A stretch of DNA of 56,547 nt from an uncultured Prevotella sp. GTDB taxonomy: Bacteria > Bacteroidota > Bacteroidia > Bacteroidales > Bacteroidaceae. This document shows positions 24,926-35,216 of the stretch, in pieces. Made by a program: the position numbers and the translations under genes. The stretch's first letter is position 1. Every line of letters begins with the position of its first letter. The stretch is from positions 1 through 56,547 of the forward strand of contig USJX01000010.1 of NCBI GenBank assembly GCA_900555035.1. Reading direction: 5' to 3'. The notes beneath the pieces were generated by a model. It was not told the origin of the DNA and did no database searches. It worked only from the letters and a program-made list of their open reading frames with translations.

Positions 24926-26245
24926 ATGGAAAGATTGCTTATATCTCAATTGCTAAAATGGAAGGAAAGCCATAGTAGAAAGCCCTTGGTCTTGGAAGGG
25001 GCAAGACAGGTTGGTAAGACCTGGCTATTGAAGGAATTCGGCAGAAAGTACTTCAAAGACGTCTGTTATATCAACTTCGAGCAGAGCGACGTGCTTGGCG
25101 AAGTTTTTGCTGGCGATTTGTCTCCGCAGCGTATCATAGAACAACTCTCCATTTACAATGGTAAACTCATAGAGCCGGAACAGACGCTTATCATCTTCGA
25201 TGAAGTGCAGGAAATGCCAAGAGCACTCACTTCTCTGAAATACTTCTGCGAGGAAGCACCGGAGTATGTCATTTGCTGTGCGGGTTCTTTGCTAGGTATA
25301 GCCCTGCATGAAGGAACATCTTTCCCTGTAGGCAAAACAGATTTTCTGCATCTGTATCCATTGTCTTTTAAAGAGTTTCTGATAGCAAATGAAGAGAAGA
25401 TGCTGGTTGACTATATTGACAAGGGAAATAGAAAGCTGGGCGCCTTTGAGAACCGGCTTACGGATTACCTGAAGAAGTATATGATTATAGGCGGAATGCC
25501 AGCTGTTGTGATGGAGTGGTTGGACAGTAAAGATTATAATAAGGTGAATCGCATCCAGCAGGAGTTGATAGCTGCCTATCAGAAAGATTTCTCTAAGCAT
25601 GCTCCTAATTCCATGGTAGAGAAGATTCGCTATATCTGGAACAGTATTCCTTCTCAGTTGGCCAAGGAAAACAAGAAGTTTGTCTATGGATTGGTGAGAG
25701 AGGGAGCCAGGGCAAGGGAATATGAGGATGCCATCATGTGGCTTTGTGATGCAGGTGAAATCATCAGAACCCACAATGTGAGCAAGCCGGATATTCCAAT
25801 CTCGGCCTATGCAGACCTGAAATCTTTTAAAGTGTTTCTGCTTGATGTTGGCCTTCTGAGGGCGATGAGCCGCGTTTCTCCTAAGGTGATATTGGAAGGC
25901 AGCAGGATTTTTGAAGAGTTTAAGGGTGCCTTGACGGAGCAATACGTTTGTCAGGAACTTCAGAATTACTCTGATGTTCTTGAAACCAATTACTATTGGT
26001 CATCCTCTGCTACAGCCGAAGTAGATTTCCTCGTTTCTGATGGCTGGGATGTTTATCCGTTGGAAGTAAAGGCAGGAGTGACGATGAATGCCAAAAGTCT
26101 CAAATTATATAGGGAGAAGTATTCACCGAAGTGGGCACTTCGTACCAGTCTTCTGGCGTATGAGAAGAATGAGGCTTCTAAAACGATCAATATACCTCTT
26201 TATATGCTTTTTGTTTTGGGTAATGAATTGGATGCAGAAAGCTAG
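24926..26245 (+). CDS. AAA ATPase with intact DUF4143-type C-terminus
   Basis: A 439-residue P-loop protein. Walker A is GARQVGKT at 25-32, Walker B LIIFDEVQE near 90-98, sensor CCAGSL near 120. The C-terminal domain retains AEVDFLV...YPLEVKAG, the D...ExK pattern of a PD-(D/E)XK nuclease fold, unlike the ATPase at 21.9 kb. The two proteins belong to different branches (GARQVGKT versus GLRRAGKS) and are not a recent duplication. Function in this group is not established to my knowledge. A four-copy repeat array precedes the promoter and a strong terminator follows, so the locus is self-contained. Confidence 0.85.
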   Translation: MERLLISQLLKWKESHSRKPLVLEGARQVGKTWLLKEFGRKYFKDVCYINFEQSDVLGEVFAGDLSPQRIIEQLSIYNGKLIEPEQTLIIFDEVQEMPRALTSLKYFCEEAPEYVICCAGSLLGIALHEGTSFPVGKTDFLHLYPLSFKEFLIANEEKMLVDYIDKGNRKLGAFENRLTDYLKKYMIIGGMPAVVMEWLDSKDYNKVNRIQQELIAAYQKDFSKHAPNSMVEKIRYIWNSIPSQLAKENKKFVYGLVREGARAREYEDAIMWLCDAGEIIRTHNVSKPDIPISAYADLKSFKVFLLDVGLLRAMSRVSPKVILEGSRIFEEFKGALTEQYVCQELQNYSDVLETNYYWSSSATAEVDFLVSDGWDVYPLEVKAGVTMNAKSLKLYREKYSPKWALRTSLLAYEKNEASKTINIPLYMLFVLGNELDAES

Positions 26246-26253
26246 AAAAACAG

Positions 26254-26290
26254 AAAGACGGCAGTTTTTAGAAAAACTGTCGTCTTTTTC
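26254..26290 (+). terminator. Terminator after the ATPase at 24.9 kb
   Basis: Arms AAAGACGGCAGTTTTT and AAAAACTGTCGTCTTT pair with one wobble around a 2-nt centre, followed by TTC. Confidence 0.85.
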
Positions 26291-26372
26291 TTGCTATTCT
26301 ATAGAAAAAGTGCATAAAAAAAGGATATTTATAATAAAATGTCGGCTGAAATGCTATTTTTCTAGAAAAAAG

Positions 26373-26404
26373 TTTGGTGGTTTGCTAAATAATGCTTAAT
26401 TTTG
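26373..26404 (+). promoter_or_regulatory. Promoter of the SusC/SusD operon
   Basis: TTTG (26,373-26,376) and TAATTTTG (26,397-26,404) with 20 bp between. The leader to the SusC start is about 135 nt and contains a 7-bp stem (CGGGTTA with TAGCCCG, one wobble) near 26,450-26,480, large enough for post-transcriptional control. Confidence 0.85.
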
Positions 26405-26543
26405 CAGCCGATTAAAAATATTTTTAAAATTTAAGTAAGTTTTGAAAAGCGGGTTACATTTTCATATAAGTTTAGCCCGAAACGAGATAAAGAGAAAGAA
26501 ATTATAAAATTATATATTCATTTATTTAAAACGAGAGAGATAT

Positions 26544-29500
26544 ATGGATAAAAGACTCATGACATTAGTCGCAGGCCTTACTCTCAGTACGAGCATGGCA
26601 TTTGCGCAAAGTCAAATCTCTGGTAAGGTTACCTCTTCTGAGGATGGCAGCCCTATTATCGGTGCTTCCATCAAGGTGGCAGGTACAAACACTGGTACAG
26701 TTACCGATATTGACGGTAACTTCGCATTGAACGCTCCTGCTGGTGCCAAGTTGGAGATTACTTATATCGGTATGCAGAGCAAGTCTGTAAAGGCTGGCAG
26801 GAACATGAAGATTGTTCTGGATGCAGATGATCACGCTTTGGATGAGGTGATGGTTGTTGCTTACGGTACTCAGAAGAAAAGTGCCTTCACAGGTTCTGCT
26901 GCTATTGTAGGCTCAGAAGAGATTGGTAAGGTCCAGGTAACCAATGCTGTAGATGCCTTGAAGGGTAAGGCTGCTGGTGTGCAGATTTACACTGGTAGCG
27001 GTCAGCCTGGTTCTACACCTACTATCCGTATTCGTGGTTTCAACTCTATCAATGCAGGAAACGACCCTCTGATTGTGCTTGATGGTTCTCCATATGGTGG
27101 CTCACTTAATGATATCAACCCTGCCGACGTAGAGAGCATGACTGTATTGAAGGATGCTTCTTCTACAGCTCTTTATGGTGCTCGTGGTGGTAACGGTGTT
27201 ATCTTGATTACAACCAAGAGCGGACAGAAGGGCACTAAGGGCACTCTTACCGTAGATGCCAAGTGGGGTTCCAACTCAAAGGCTGTGCCTGAGTATGAGA
27301 CAATGAAGAGTCCAGCCAAGTACTATGAAATGTGGTACATGGCCCTGAACAACTATGCCCAGAATGTGAACCACATGGATGCCACACAGGCATGGAAGTG
27401 GGCTAACGACAATATGATCACCAATCCTTCTTATGGTTTGGGTTACAATGTTTATACTATCCCAGAGGGACAGCAGCTCATTGGTACCAATGGCAAGCTC
27501 AATCCTAACGCTACCCTTGGTTCTTACTCTACCATGAATGGAACAACCTATTATCTGACTCCTGATGACTGGGTAGACGAAATCTACAACAACAGCCTTC
27601 GTCAGGAATATACTGTTACAGCAACAGGTGCTTCAGACAGAGGTACATTCTATGGTTCTGCCAACTATTTGAGCAATGACGGTATTACTGCAGCTTCTAA
27701 CTATCGTCGTTTCACATCTCGTTTGAAGGCAGACTACCAGGTAAACAAATGGTTGAAGGTGGGTGCCAACATGAGCTATGGTCACTTTAACAGCAATTCT
27801 CTTAGCGAGGGTGGCGACAATGGTAGTGTTTTCGCTACTGTTGACATTGCTCCTATCTATCCTATGTATATGCGTGATGCCAATGGCAACATTATGTATG
27901 ACCAGACTTCACGCATGATAGCTTATGACTATGGTAGTGGTAAGGTAGCTCCATTCCGTGCTTTCATGAGTGGTGCCAACCCTATCTCTGATGCTAGGCT
28001 GAATACAGCCAATTCAGAAGGAAACACCTTTAACGGTACAGGCTTTGCTGAGATTCAGTTGCCTTATGGTTTCAAGTTTACTTCTATCAACAACGTATAT
28101 TTGAACGAGAGCCGTTCTACAGGCACAACCAATCCATACTTCGGTCAGTATGCAGCAAGTAATGGTATGGTGAACAAGGAGCACGACCGTTCTTGGTCTT
28201 ACAACTACCAGCAGCGTATCAACTGGCATCAGGTTTATGGCAAGCATGATGTTGAGGTGATGCTCGGTCATGAGTATTATCGTGCTTATGGCTATGCTCT
28301 GTATGCCGGCAAGCACAATCAGTTCTCTGTGGATAACAAGGAATTGGCTGGTGCTGTTGTCTTGGACAATGGTTCTTCTTCTATGAGTGAGTACAATACA
28401 GAGTCATGGCTCAGCCGTGTCATGTACAACTATGATTCTCGTTACTTTGGTAGCGTTTCTGCCATGCGTCAGGCTTCATCTCGTTTCTCAAAGGATAACT
28501 GGTGGGGTACATTCTGGTCATTTGGTGCTGGTTGGAATATGCATAAGGAATCTTGGTTCAATGTTGATTGGATTAACGAATTGAAGTTGAAGGCTTCTTA
28601 TGGTGAAAATGGTAACGATGGTATTGGTAGCTATATGTATACCAAGTATTTCTCGATTGTCAACTCCAACAATGAAGTGTCTTTGACTCCTTCTTCTTTG
28701 GGTAATCCAAAAATCTCTTGGGAGAAGAACGGTAAGTTCAATATCGGTGCAGATTTCTCTTTGTTGAAGAACCGCATCTGGGGTAGCATCGAGTACTACA
28801 GCAACAAGACCTCTGATATGCTTTCTATGGTTTACCTTCCTGTGTCTTTCGGATGGAGCGGTTATTACGATAACATCGGTAATATGGTGAACCGTGGTGT
28901 TGAGATTGACCTTCATGCAGATGTTATCCGTACTAAGGATTTCACTTGGAATGTATATACCAACTTGACAACCAACCACAATGAAGTTACCAAACTTTCT
29001 GATTCTGCCAAGCAAAGCTGGTATGATGGTATTGGTTTAGGTTACGCTAGCGGTTCGTACTTCTATCAGGAGGGTAAGTCACGCTTTACTTACTATACCA
29101 AGAAGTATGCGGGTGTAGATCCTGAGACAGGTCTTTCTCTCTTCTATAAGAACGTATATGAGAAGGATGAGAACAATAAGGACGTTTACTACAATAACGC
29201 TGGCGAGAAGGTTGACGAAAGCTATACTGGCATTAAGCACCGTAATGTGGTAGGTCAGGAAACTACTTCCACCTACAATGACGGTAGCTACTACCTTTGC
29301 GGTGATGTATTGCCAGACGTATATGGTGGTTTCGGTACCAGCGTAGCCTGGAAGGGTCTTGATTTCTCTGTGGACTTCCAGTATCAGATAGGTGGTCAGG
29401 TTTACGATGGAGCATACGCTGGCTTGATGAGTTGCTCTGCAGGTCAAGCAATCCACGTAGATATGGAGAAAGCATGGACACCAGAGAATACCAACACCAA

Positions 29501-29792
29501 CGTGCCTCGTTGGCAGTATGGCGACTCATATATGTCTGCAGGTTCAGACCGTTTCTTGACTGATGCTTCTTACCTTTCATTGTCTAACATCACTTTGGGT
29601 TACACATTGCCTGCCCAGTGGATGCAGACAGTTGGTTTGCAGAAGGTGCGTGTTTACATGGTAGCCGACAATGTCTGGACTTGGTCTAAGCGCCAGGGTC
29701 TTGACCCACGTCAGAGCATTACTGGTGGCAGCTCTAATTCAGTTTACCGTCCTATCCGTACCGTTTCTGGAGGTATTACTGTAACATTCTAA
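26544..29792 (+). CDS. SusC-like TonB-dependent outer-membrane transporter
   Basis: The outer-membrane pore of a SusCD nutrient importer, 1082 residues. After a signal peptide ending MAFAQ come a carboxypeptidase-regulatory-like domain (ISGKVTSSEDGSPIIGASI..., about 25-100), a TonB-box-like DEVMVVAYGTQ near 105, the plug (IRIRGFNSINAGNDPLIVLDG near 160) and a beta-barrel to the C-terminus. It is followed after 26 bp by susD. The cargo is not shown by sequence: no glycoside hydrolase is linked, while a secreted protease follows in the locus, so peptide or glycoprotein uptake is a reasonable guess. Confidence 0.95.
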   Translation: MDKRLMTLVAGLTLSTSMAFAQSQISGKVTSSEDGSPIIGASIKVAGTNTGTVTDIDGNFALNAPAGAKLEITYIGMQSKSVKAGRNMKIVLDADDHALDEVMVVAYGTQKKSAFTGSAAIVGSEEIGKVQVTNAVDALKGKAAGVQIYTGSGQPGSTPTIRIRGFNSINAGNDPLIVLDGSPYGGSLNDINPADVESMTVLKDASSTALYGARGGNGVILITTKSGQKGTKGTLTVDAKWGSNSKAVPEYETMKSPAKYYEMWYMALNNYAQNVNHMDATQAWKWANDNMITNPSYGLGYNVYTIPEGQQLIGTNGKLNPNATLGSYSTMNGTTYYLTPDDWVDEIYNNSLRQEYTVTATGASDRGTFYGSANYLSNDGITAASNYRRFTSRLKADYQVNKWLKVGANMSYGHFNSNSLSEGGDNGSVFATVDIAPIYPMYMRDANGNIMYDQTSRMIAYDYGSGKVAPFRAFMSGANPISDARLNTANSEGNTFNGTGFAEIQLPYGFKFTSINNVYLNESRSTGTTNPYFGQYAASNGMVNKEHDRSWSYNYQQRINWHQVYGKHDVEVMLGHEYYRAYGYALYAGKHNQFSVDNKELAGAVVLDNGSSSMSEYNTESWLSRVMYNYDSRYFGSVSAMRQASSRFSKDNWWGTFWSFGAGWNMHKESWFNVDWINELKLKASYGENGNDGIGSYMYTKYFSIVNSNNEVSLTPSSLGNPKISWEKNGKFNIGADFSLLKNRIWGSIEYYSNKTSDMLSMVYLPVSFGWSGYYDNIGNMVNRGVEIDLHADVIRTKDFTWNVYTNLTTNHNEVTKLSDSAKQSWYDGIGLGYASGSYFYQEGKSRFTYYTKKYAGVDPETGLSLFYKNVYEKDENNKDVYYNNAGEKVDESYTGIKHRNVVGQETTSTYNDGSYYLCGDVLPDVYGGFGTSVAWKGLDFSVDFQYQIGGQVYDGAYAGLMSCSAGQAIHVDMEKAWTPENTNTNVPRWQYGDSYMSAGSDRFLTDASYLSLSNITLGYTLPAQWMQTVGLQKVRVYMVADNVWTWSKRQGLDPRQSITGGSSNSVYRPIRTVSGGITVTF

Positions 29793-29818
29793 TCGTTTCA
29801 CCAATAAAAAAGAAGAAA

Positions 29819-31471
29819 ATGAACAAAAAAACAATATATCGTTCAATGGCTGGACTTGTGATTGCAGGATTCTCCCTGACATCACTCACTGGCTGTATGG
29901 AGGTAACAGAACCAACTACTGTTGCCACTGAGGGGCAGATACAGAACTCCCCATCATCAGCAGAGTCATTCCTGATGGCGATGCCTGCATATTTTAATAA
30001 GGTAAATGAGTCAGTAGTAGATCGTAGCTGGCACTTCCCATTTGGTTATGGTGCTATCATGTATGTACGTGACTTGATGACAGGCGACCTCTTGCAGTCT
30101 ACCAAGAACTATGCCCATCACTTTTACTATTGGGCACAGAACAAGTATCAGGGTGACGGCTATGTATTCGGTCAGTACATCAGTACCTATTATTATAGCT
30201 TTATCCTGACCATCAACAACATGGTTGGTGCTGTCAACCCAGACAATGCCACCGATGAGCAGTTGGGTTACCTTGGTGCAGGCTTGGCTTTCCGTGCTTT
30301 GTGCTATATTGACCTTGCCCGTATGTACGAGTTCCTGCCTAACGACAAGACAAGCAATATCAATGCCGATGGTAATGACGTTAGCGGACTTACAGTACCT
30401 ATTGTAACAGCAGAGATGAATCAGGCTGACGCCCTCAACAACCCTCGTGCTACTCACGAAAAGATGAAGGAGTTTATTGAGAGCGACCTGAATAAGGCTG
30501 AGGAGTATATCAAGCACCTGACAAAAACAGGTAATGGCGTACTTCCTGATCTGTCTTGTGTCTATGGTTTGAAGGCTCGTCTGTATATGTGGGATGGCGA
30601 CTACGAGAATGCTGCCAAGTATGCCCGTCTTGCCATCAACAATGCTAAGGTACAGCCTATGAGCGAAGAGGCTTGCACCAACTATAAGACAGGTTTCAAC
30701 GACATCACAAAGTGGATGTGGGGTGCTACCCAGACATCTGAGGACACCTCAGTAAAGACAGGTATCATCAACTGGACTTCATGGCTCAGCAACCAGACTA
30801 CATTCGGTTATAGTGGTTATGGTGAAGAGAATATGCCTTTCAACGAGATAGACAAGAGAATGTACGAGCGTATCAGCGATACAGACTTCCGTAAGTTGGA
30901 ATTCAAGGCTCCAGAAGGTTCTGAGTTGGCAGATAAGGTGATCCAGATACCTGCAACAAAGAGCTTGGCAGACAAGCGTATGCCAGCTTATGCATCTGTG
31001 AAGTTCCGTCCTAACGAGGGTAATACCGACGATCCTAACATCGGTGCAGCTTCTTCTTATCCTATCATGCGTGTAGAAGAAATGTACTTTATTGAGGCAG
31101 AAGCTGAGGCTCACATCAACGCTGCCAAGGGTAAGGAACTGTTGGTTAACTTTATGAAGACCTATCGCGACCCTCAGTACACCTGCAAGGTGTCATCAAC
31201 AGATGACGTGGTAGAGGAAATCGTATTCCAGAAACGTATAGAACTTTGGGGTGAGGGTCAGACTTTCTTCGATATCAAGCGTTTGAACTACTCAGTAACC
31301 CGTGGCTATCCTGGTACCAACTGGTACGACCTGACTCGTCTCAACACCAATGGCCGTCCTGCATGGATGAATCTCGTATTCGTATCTTACGAGGGTGACC
31401 GCAACCAGGGAGTAAGAGGTATGAACAATCCTGATCCATCTGATCTCTATACTCCATGGACAGAGCAATAG
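29819..31471 (+). CDS. SusD-like substrate-binding lipoprotein
   Basis: A 550-residue surface lipoprotein that caps the SusC pore. The lipobox is LTSLTGC near residue 26. The N-terminal helices and TPR-like region (GLAFRALCYIDLARMYEF near 145-165) and the C-terminal RIELWGEGQTFFDIKRLNY block are family hallmarks. It is the second gene of the operon, 36 bp before the third. Confidence 0.94.
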   Translation: MNKKTIYRSMAGLVIAGFSLTSLTGCMEVTEPTTVATEGQIQNSPSSAESFLMAMPAYFNKVNESVVDRSWHFPFGYGAIMYVRDLMTGDLLQSTKNYAHHFYYWAQNKYQGDGYVFGQYISTYYYSFILTINNMVGAVNPDNATDEQLGYLGAGLAFRALCYIDLARMYEFLPNDKTSNINADGNDVSGLTVPIVTAEMNQADALNNPRATHEKMKEFIESDLNKAEEYIKHLTKTGNGVLPDLSCVYGLKARLYMWDGDYENAAKYARLAINNAKVQPMSEEACTNYKTGFNDITKWMWGATQTSEDTSVKTGIINWTSWLSNQTTFGYSGYGEENMPFNEIDKRMYERISDTDFRKLEFKAPEGSELADKVIQIPATKSLADKRMPAYASVKFRPNEGNTDDPNIGAASSYPIMRVEEMYFIEAEAEAHINAAKGKELLVNFMKTYRDPQYTCKVSSTDDVVEEIVFQKRIELWGEGQTFFDIKRLNYSVTRGYPGTNWYDLTRLNTNGRPAWMNLVFVSYEGDRNQGVRGMNNPDPSDLYTPWTEQ

Positions 31472-31507
31472 TAGTTTTTATAAACGAATAGATAAATAGA
31501 CACAATT

Positions 31508-33346
31508 ATGAAAAAAGCATTCAAATTTTCATATATGGTAATCTTGAGTTTGATGGCATTCGCCATCAGCTCATGTACCAGCGACTACGACTACACGGGT
31601 GCGCCTAAGGTAGCTAACGAAGTGTTCTTCAGCAATACCCAGGAGTCGAAGATAGAGTTGAGCAAGAGCAACTCAAGCTTTGTTGTTACACTTCATCGTG
31701 TAAAGACAGAGGGTGAACAGACAGTTCTTTTGAAATATACAGCTGATGAGGGTAGTATTTTCAACGTGCCTAGTCAGGTAACATTTGCCGATGGTAAGGC
31801 TGAGGCTCCTATCACTATCACTTACAATCCGGAGAATTTGCAGTATGGTACTTATAATGGTGGTACCATCAGCGTTGCCAGTGAGGACTGTGACACAACA
31901 TACGGTATAGGTTCATTTACCTTTAAGGCTGGTGCTACAGAGTGGATGGACATCAATACCAATAAGTCGATGGGTGCTTACCGTGAGGATGTGCTGACTA
32001 CATTCTTCGGTGTAGATAATGCTGTTGACGAAGTGAAGATTCAGAAGAGTGTTGTCGAGGAAGGCAAGTACCGTATCGTCAATCCTTATGCTTCTTGGGA
32101 AGGAGAAGAGGGTACTACCTATGATTCCGAGAATGATCATTACTGGGTAATCAATGCTACCGATCCTGATTTCGTCTATGTAGAAACTTGTCATACTGGT
32201 TTTGCTATCGGTAATTATGGTGAGATTACAGTTTCAAGTAATGTTGCTTACAACTTGGAGGGTGGAGCATCTCTTGATCTTATCAAGTCAAAGAAGCCAG
32301 AGTGGTTTGGTACCTTGAAGGATGGTATCATAACCATGCCAGCAAATACATTATTGATTTCTATGGCAAATTACCAGGAAGGTAACCCGTTTCCAGCCAA
32401 CAAGAGTGGTTTGTTTGCTATAGCTCTTCCTGGTAAGGTAATCGCAAATTACGGTGTCGAGGCTGCCTATAAGGGTCGTTTCACCGATGCCAATGACAAT
32501 GATTTCGCACAGGTTACTATGTCTTTGAGCGCAGATGTAGCCAAGGTGAAGTACGCTCTTGTTCCTGCTAGCAGCGACTTGAATGCTACCGTAAGCGGTA
32601 TCGTTGATGGTAGTGTGGCTTCTGAGGAAGTATCTGCTTCCGGCGAAGTTCAGATTCCTTTTGCCGAGACAGGCAAGTATGTTCTCGTAATGGTAATGTA
32701 TAATGCAAATGGTGAGGCTGTAGGTTCAGATGTACTGAATCTCTCACTCAAGTCAAGCAAGGATGCTGCCGAGGTTTGGAATGATATTGCTGCTGGTACA
32801 GTAACCATTGGAGCCAAGAGTTACGGTTCTATTATCTTCCAAAAGGATCCAGGTGTGCTCATGGGTGAGCCTGTTGTTACAGAAGGTGTACTCTCACAGA
32901 GTGGTAGCGATCCTACCAAGTTCCGCATTACTCCTTTTGCTGTTGAGAAAGCTCCATTGGAGTTTACTGTTGCAGAGAATGGTACAATCACAGTAGATAC
33001 ACAGGAGACAGGTCTTGCTCTTAAGGATGGTACAGCCATCTTGGTAACAGATATTCTGACTTACTTTGGTGCTGATTCAGAAAATGGTCAGTTCCTTGCT
33101 AGCAAGGGATTCATTTCCAAGTATGACAGTAGCAAGAAGCTCTATACCTTCTTCAATATCTATACTGATGCCTCAGACAATGCTTATGCATTCGAGTCTG
33201 ATACCTTCGAGGTAACAGATGAGGGTAAGGCTAAGATTCATGCTGCTTTTGCCAAGGCAAAGAAGGCTGCAGCACATCACTCAGCTGTAGTTTCTGCCAA
33301 GGCACATAAGATGTATGTGGCTAAGCGTGGAGCTTGGGCTAAGTAA
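31508..33346 (+). CDS. Surface lipoprotein of the SusCD locus (SusE/SusF position)
   Basis: A 612-residue lipoprotein with a signal peptide and lipobox ending AISSC near residue 23. The N-terminal 130 residues look like a Calx-beta/BACON-type Ig fold (VVTLHRVKTEGEQTVLLKYTADEGSIFNVPSQVTF). The middle region is beta-rich with no family I can name. By position it should bind the same ligand as the SusCD pair. Oddly, the last 35 residues are Ala/Lys/His-rich and strongly basic (KAKKAAAHHSAVV...AKRGAWAK), unusual for a surface lipoprotein. Confidence 0.7.
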   Translation: MKKAFKFSYMVILSLMAFAISSCTSDYDYTGAPKVANEVFFSNTQESKIELSKSNSSFVVTLHRVKTEGEQTVLLKYTADEGSIFNVPSQVTFADGKAEAPITITYNPENLQYGTYNGGTISVASEDCDTTYGIGSFTFKAGATEWMDINTNKSMGAYREDVLTTFFGVDNAVDEVKIQKSVVEEGKYRIVNPYASWEGEEGTTYDSENDHYWVINATDPDFVYVETCHTGFAIGNYGEITVSSNVAYNLEGGASLDLIKSKKPEWFGTLKDGIITMPANTLLISMANYQEGNPFPANKSGLFAIALPGKVIANYGVEAAYKGRFTDANDNDFAQVTMSLSADVAKVKYALVPASSDLNATVSGIVDGSVASEEVSASGEVQIPFAETGKYVLVMVMYNANGEAVGSDVLNLSLKSSKDAAEVWNDIAAGTVTIGAKSYGSIIFQKDPGVLMGEPVVTEGVLSQSGSDPTKFRITPFAVEKAPLEFTVAENGTITVDTQETGLALKDGTAILVTDILTYFGADSENGQFLASKGFISKYDSSKKLYTFFNIYTDASDNAYAFESDTFEVTDEGKAKIHAAFAKAKKAAAHHSAVVSAKAHKMYVAKRGAWAK

Positions 33347-33385
33347 TACAGGCGTTTTTTATAAATAAAAACATGATATAATTTG

Positions 33386-33427
33386 AGGCTCCAGATAACT
33401 TGAATGGTTTTCTGGAGCCTTGTTTTT
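33386..33427 (+). terminator. Terminator after the SusCD operon
   Basis: AGGCTCCAGA and TCTGGAGCCT form a perfect 10-bp stem followed by TGTTTTT. The protease start is only 29 bp further on, so read-through may still feed it. Confidence 0.85.
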
Positions 33428-33455
33428 CTTAACAAGCTTTCAATTAAAAAGAAAT

Positions 33456-35213
33456 ATGATGAAAAGAAACATGAAACATCTGTTGCTTGCTTCCCTGTTG
33501 GGTTTCGTTTCTCTTACAGCCCATGCTGTACCTGCCAAAAAGGGCGTATGGCGTATGGTAACCTTGGCTGATGGAACTCAGAAAAGAGTGGAACTTCGTG
33601 GTGATGAATTCTGCAGCTACTGGGTGGATGCGGAAGGAATTTGCTACAATATCGATAGCGGTAGCAAACGATATGTCAAAGTAGATGCCAAGAACTTACA
33701 GTTGCGTGGAAGTCTGTTACGTGCCAAAGCCAACCAAGATCGTACCGAACGTATGGCGAAGGCTCGTCGTATGGCTGCGAAAAAAAGTTTGGGGCAAACC
33801 AATGGTTCTTATTTTGGCAAGAAGAAAGGTCTTATCATCCTGGTGCAGTACAAGGATAAGAAATTCAAGTTTGGTCACAACCAGAAGATGTACAACAGAA
33901 TAGCTAATGAGACTGGTTATGCAAATTCGCTCGGCTTTGTGGGCAGTGTGAAAGATTATTTCCTGGCACAGAGTAATGGACAGTTTGAACTGGACTTTGA
34001 TGTAGTGGGACCTTATACTCTCAATCATGAATATGCCTATTATGGTGCGCCTTCTGGCAGTTCTACTGATGTTCGTCCTAGTGACATGGTGTATGATGCT
34101 TGTCGTTTGGCAGACCCTGACGTCAACTTTACTGACTATGATTGGGATGGCGATGGCTATGTGGAGCAAGTGTATGTTCTCTTTGCAGGACTCGGACAGG
34201 CTGCCGGTGGTGACGAAAATACAATTTGGCCTCATGAGTCTAAGTTGCAATATGGAAATAACGGCTCGTATGTAAGCAAGGACAATAATGTGGTGGTAAA
34301 TACATACGCTTGTGGACCGGAACTTACCTTACAATATACTCCTGTTTCTTATAGGGAACGTGTGGATGGTATCGGTACTCTCTGTCATGAGTTCTCCCAC
34401 TGTTTAGGTTATCCAGACTTGTATGATACTAAAAATGGAGTAAACTTCGGAATGGGTGACTTCGACCTGATGTGCTCTGGAAGCTATAATGGTGAGAGCT
34501 TCTGTCCTCCTAACTATTCTGCCTATGAAAAATGGTTTGCAGGCTGGATAACTCCCACTGTACTGGATAAGCCTACATCTGTAAAAGGTATGCAGGCACA
34601 GGATGTGAAGTATGGGCAGGCATTTGTTGTGTACAATGACAATAACAAGAATGAGTATTATCTTATCGAGAACAGACAACAAAATGTGGGTATCTGGGAT
34701 AACCAGTTGCCTGCCAGTGGTATGATGATTACTCATGTGGACTACGATGAAAATGTATGGGGATGGAACAACGTAAACTCTATAGTAAATTATAGTAACC
34801 AATATGGTAGTGAATACGCCTATCTGGACAACGATCATCAGCGTCTTACTATTTTCCATGCAGACAATGAAGAGGGTACATCTGTAGACTCGCAGACTGG
34901 TGATTTGTATCCATACAAAGACAATAACAGTCTTACCGACACATCTTCGCCTTCTGCTATCATCTATCAGGGCGGTTCGACCATGGGTAAGCCTATCACC
35001 AACATTACTCAGAATGAGGACGGAAGTATAGACTTTGACTTTATGGGTGGTAGTAACGACAATATTATCTCAGGTATTCATTTCGTTGAGAATGACAAAG
35101 TGTCATCTTATGGCCTGGGGGTTTATTCTTTAGACGGTCGTTATTTAGGTTCTTCCGTCAGTGGCCTCAACAAAGGCATATATATCGTGAATGGCAAGAA
35201 GATTGTCAAATAA
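33456..35213 (+). CDS. Secreted M6 family metalloprotease (second copy)
   Basis: A 585-residue exported zinc protease. It has signal peptide MKHLLLASLLGFVSLTAHA, then the AVPAKKGVWRMVTLADGT prodomain start shared with the protease at 10.1 kb. The zinc site is CHEFSHCLGYPDLYDT near 310-325, followed by GDFDLMCSGSYNG. It lacks the extra jelly-roll domain of the first copy and ends in a short sorting-like tail (GVYSLDGRYLGSSVSGLNKG). The frame is open to 33,420, but that start would lie in the terminator; ATG 33,456 is preferred. The stop lies 3 bp before the TonB-domain gene, so the two are translationally linked. Confidence 0.87.
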   Translation: MMKRNMKHLLLASLLGFVSLTAHAVPAKKGVWRMVTLADGTQKRVELRGDEFCSYWVDAEGICYNIDSGSKRYVKVDAKNLQLRGSLLRAKANQDRTERMAKARRMAAKKSLGQTNGSYFGKKKGLIILVQYKDKKFKFGHNQKMYNRIANETGYANSLGFVGSVKDYFLAQSNGQFELDFDVVGPYTLNHEYAYYGAPSGSSTDVRPSDMVYDACRLADPDVNFTDYDWDGDGYVEQVYVLFAGLGQAAGGDENTIWPHESKLQYGNNGSYVSKDNNVVVNTYACGPELTLQYTPVSYRERVDGIGTLCHEFSHCLGYPDLYDTKNGVNFGMGDFDLMCSGSYNGESFCPPNYSAYEKWFAGWITPTVLDKPTSVKGMQAQDVKYGQAFVVYNDNNKNEYYLIENRQQNVGIWDNQLPASGMMITHVDYDENVWGWNNVNSIVNYSNQYGSEYAYLDNDHQRLTIFHADNEEGTSVDSQTGDLYPYKDNNSLTDTSSPSAIIYQGGSTMGKPITNITQNEDGSIDFDFMGGSNDNIISGIHFVENDKVSSYGLGVYSLDGRYLGSSVSGLNKGIYIVNGKKIVK

Positions 35214-35216
35214 TGT

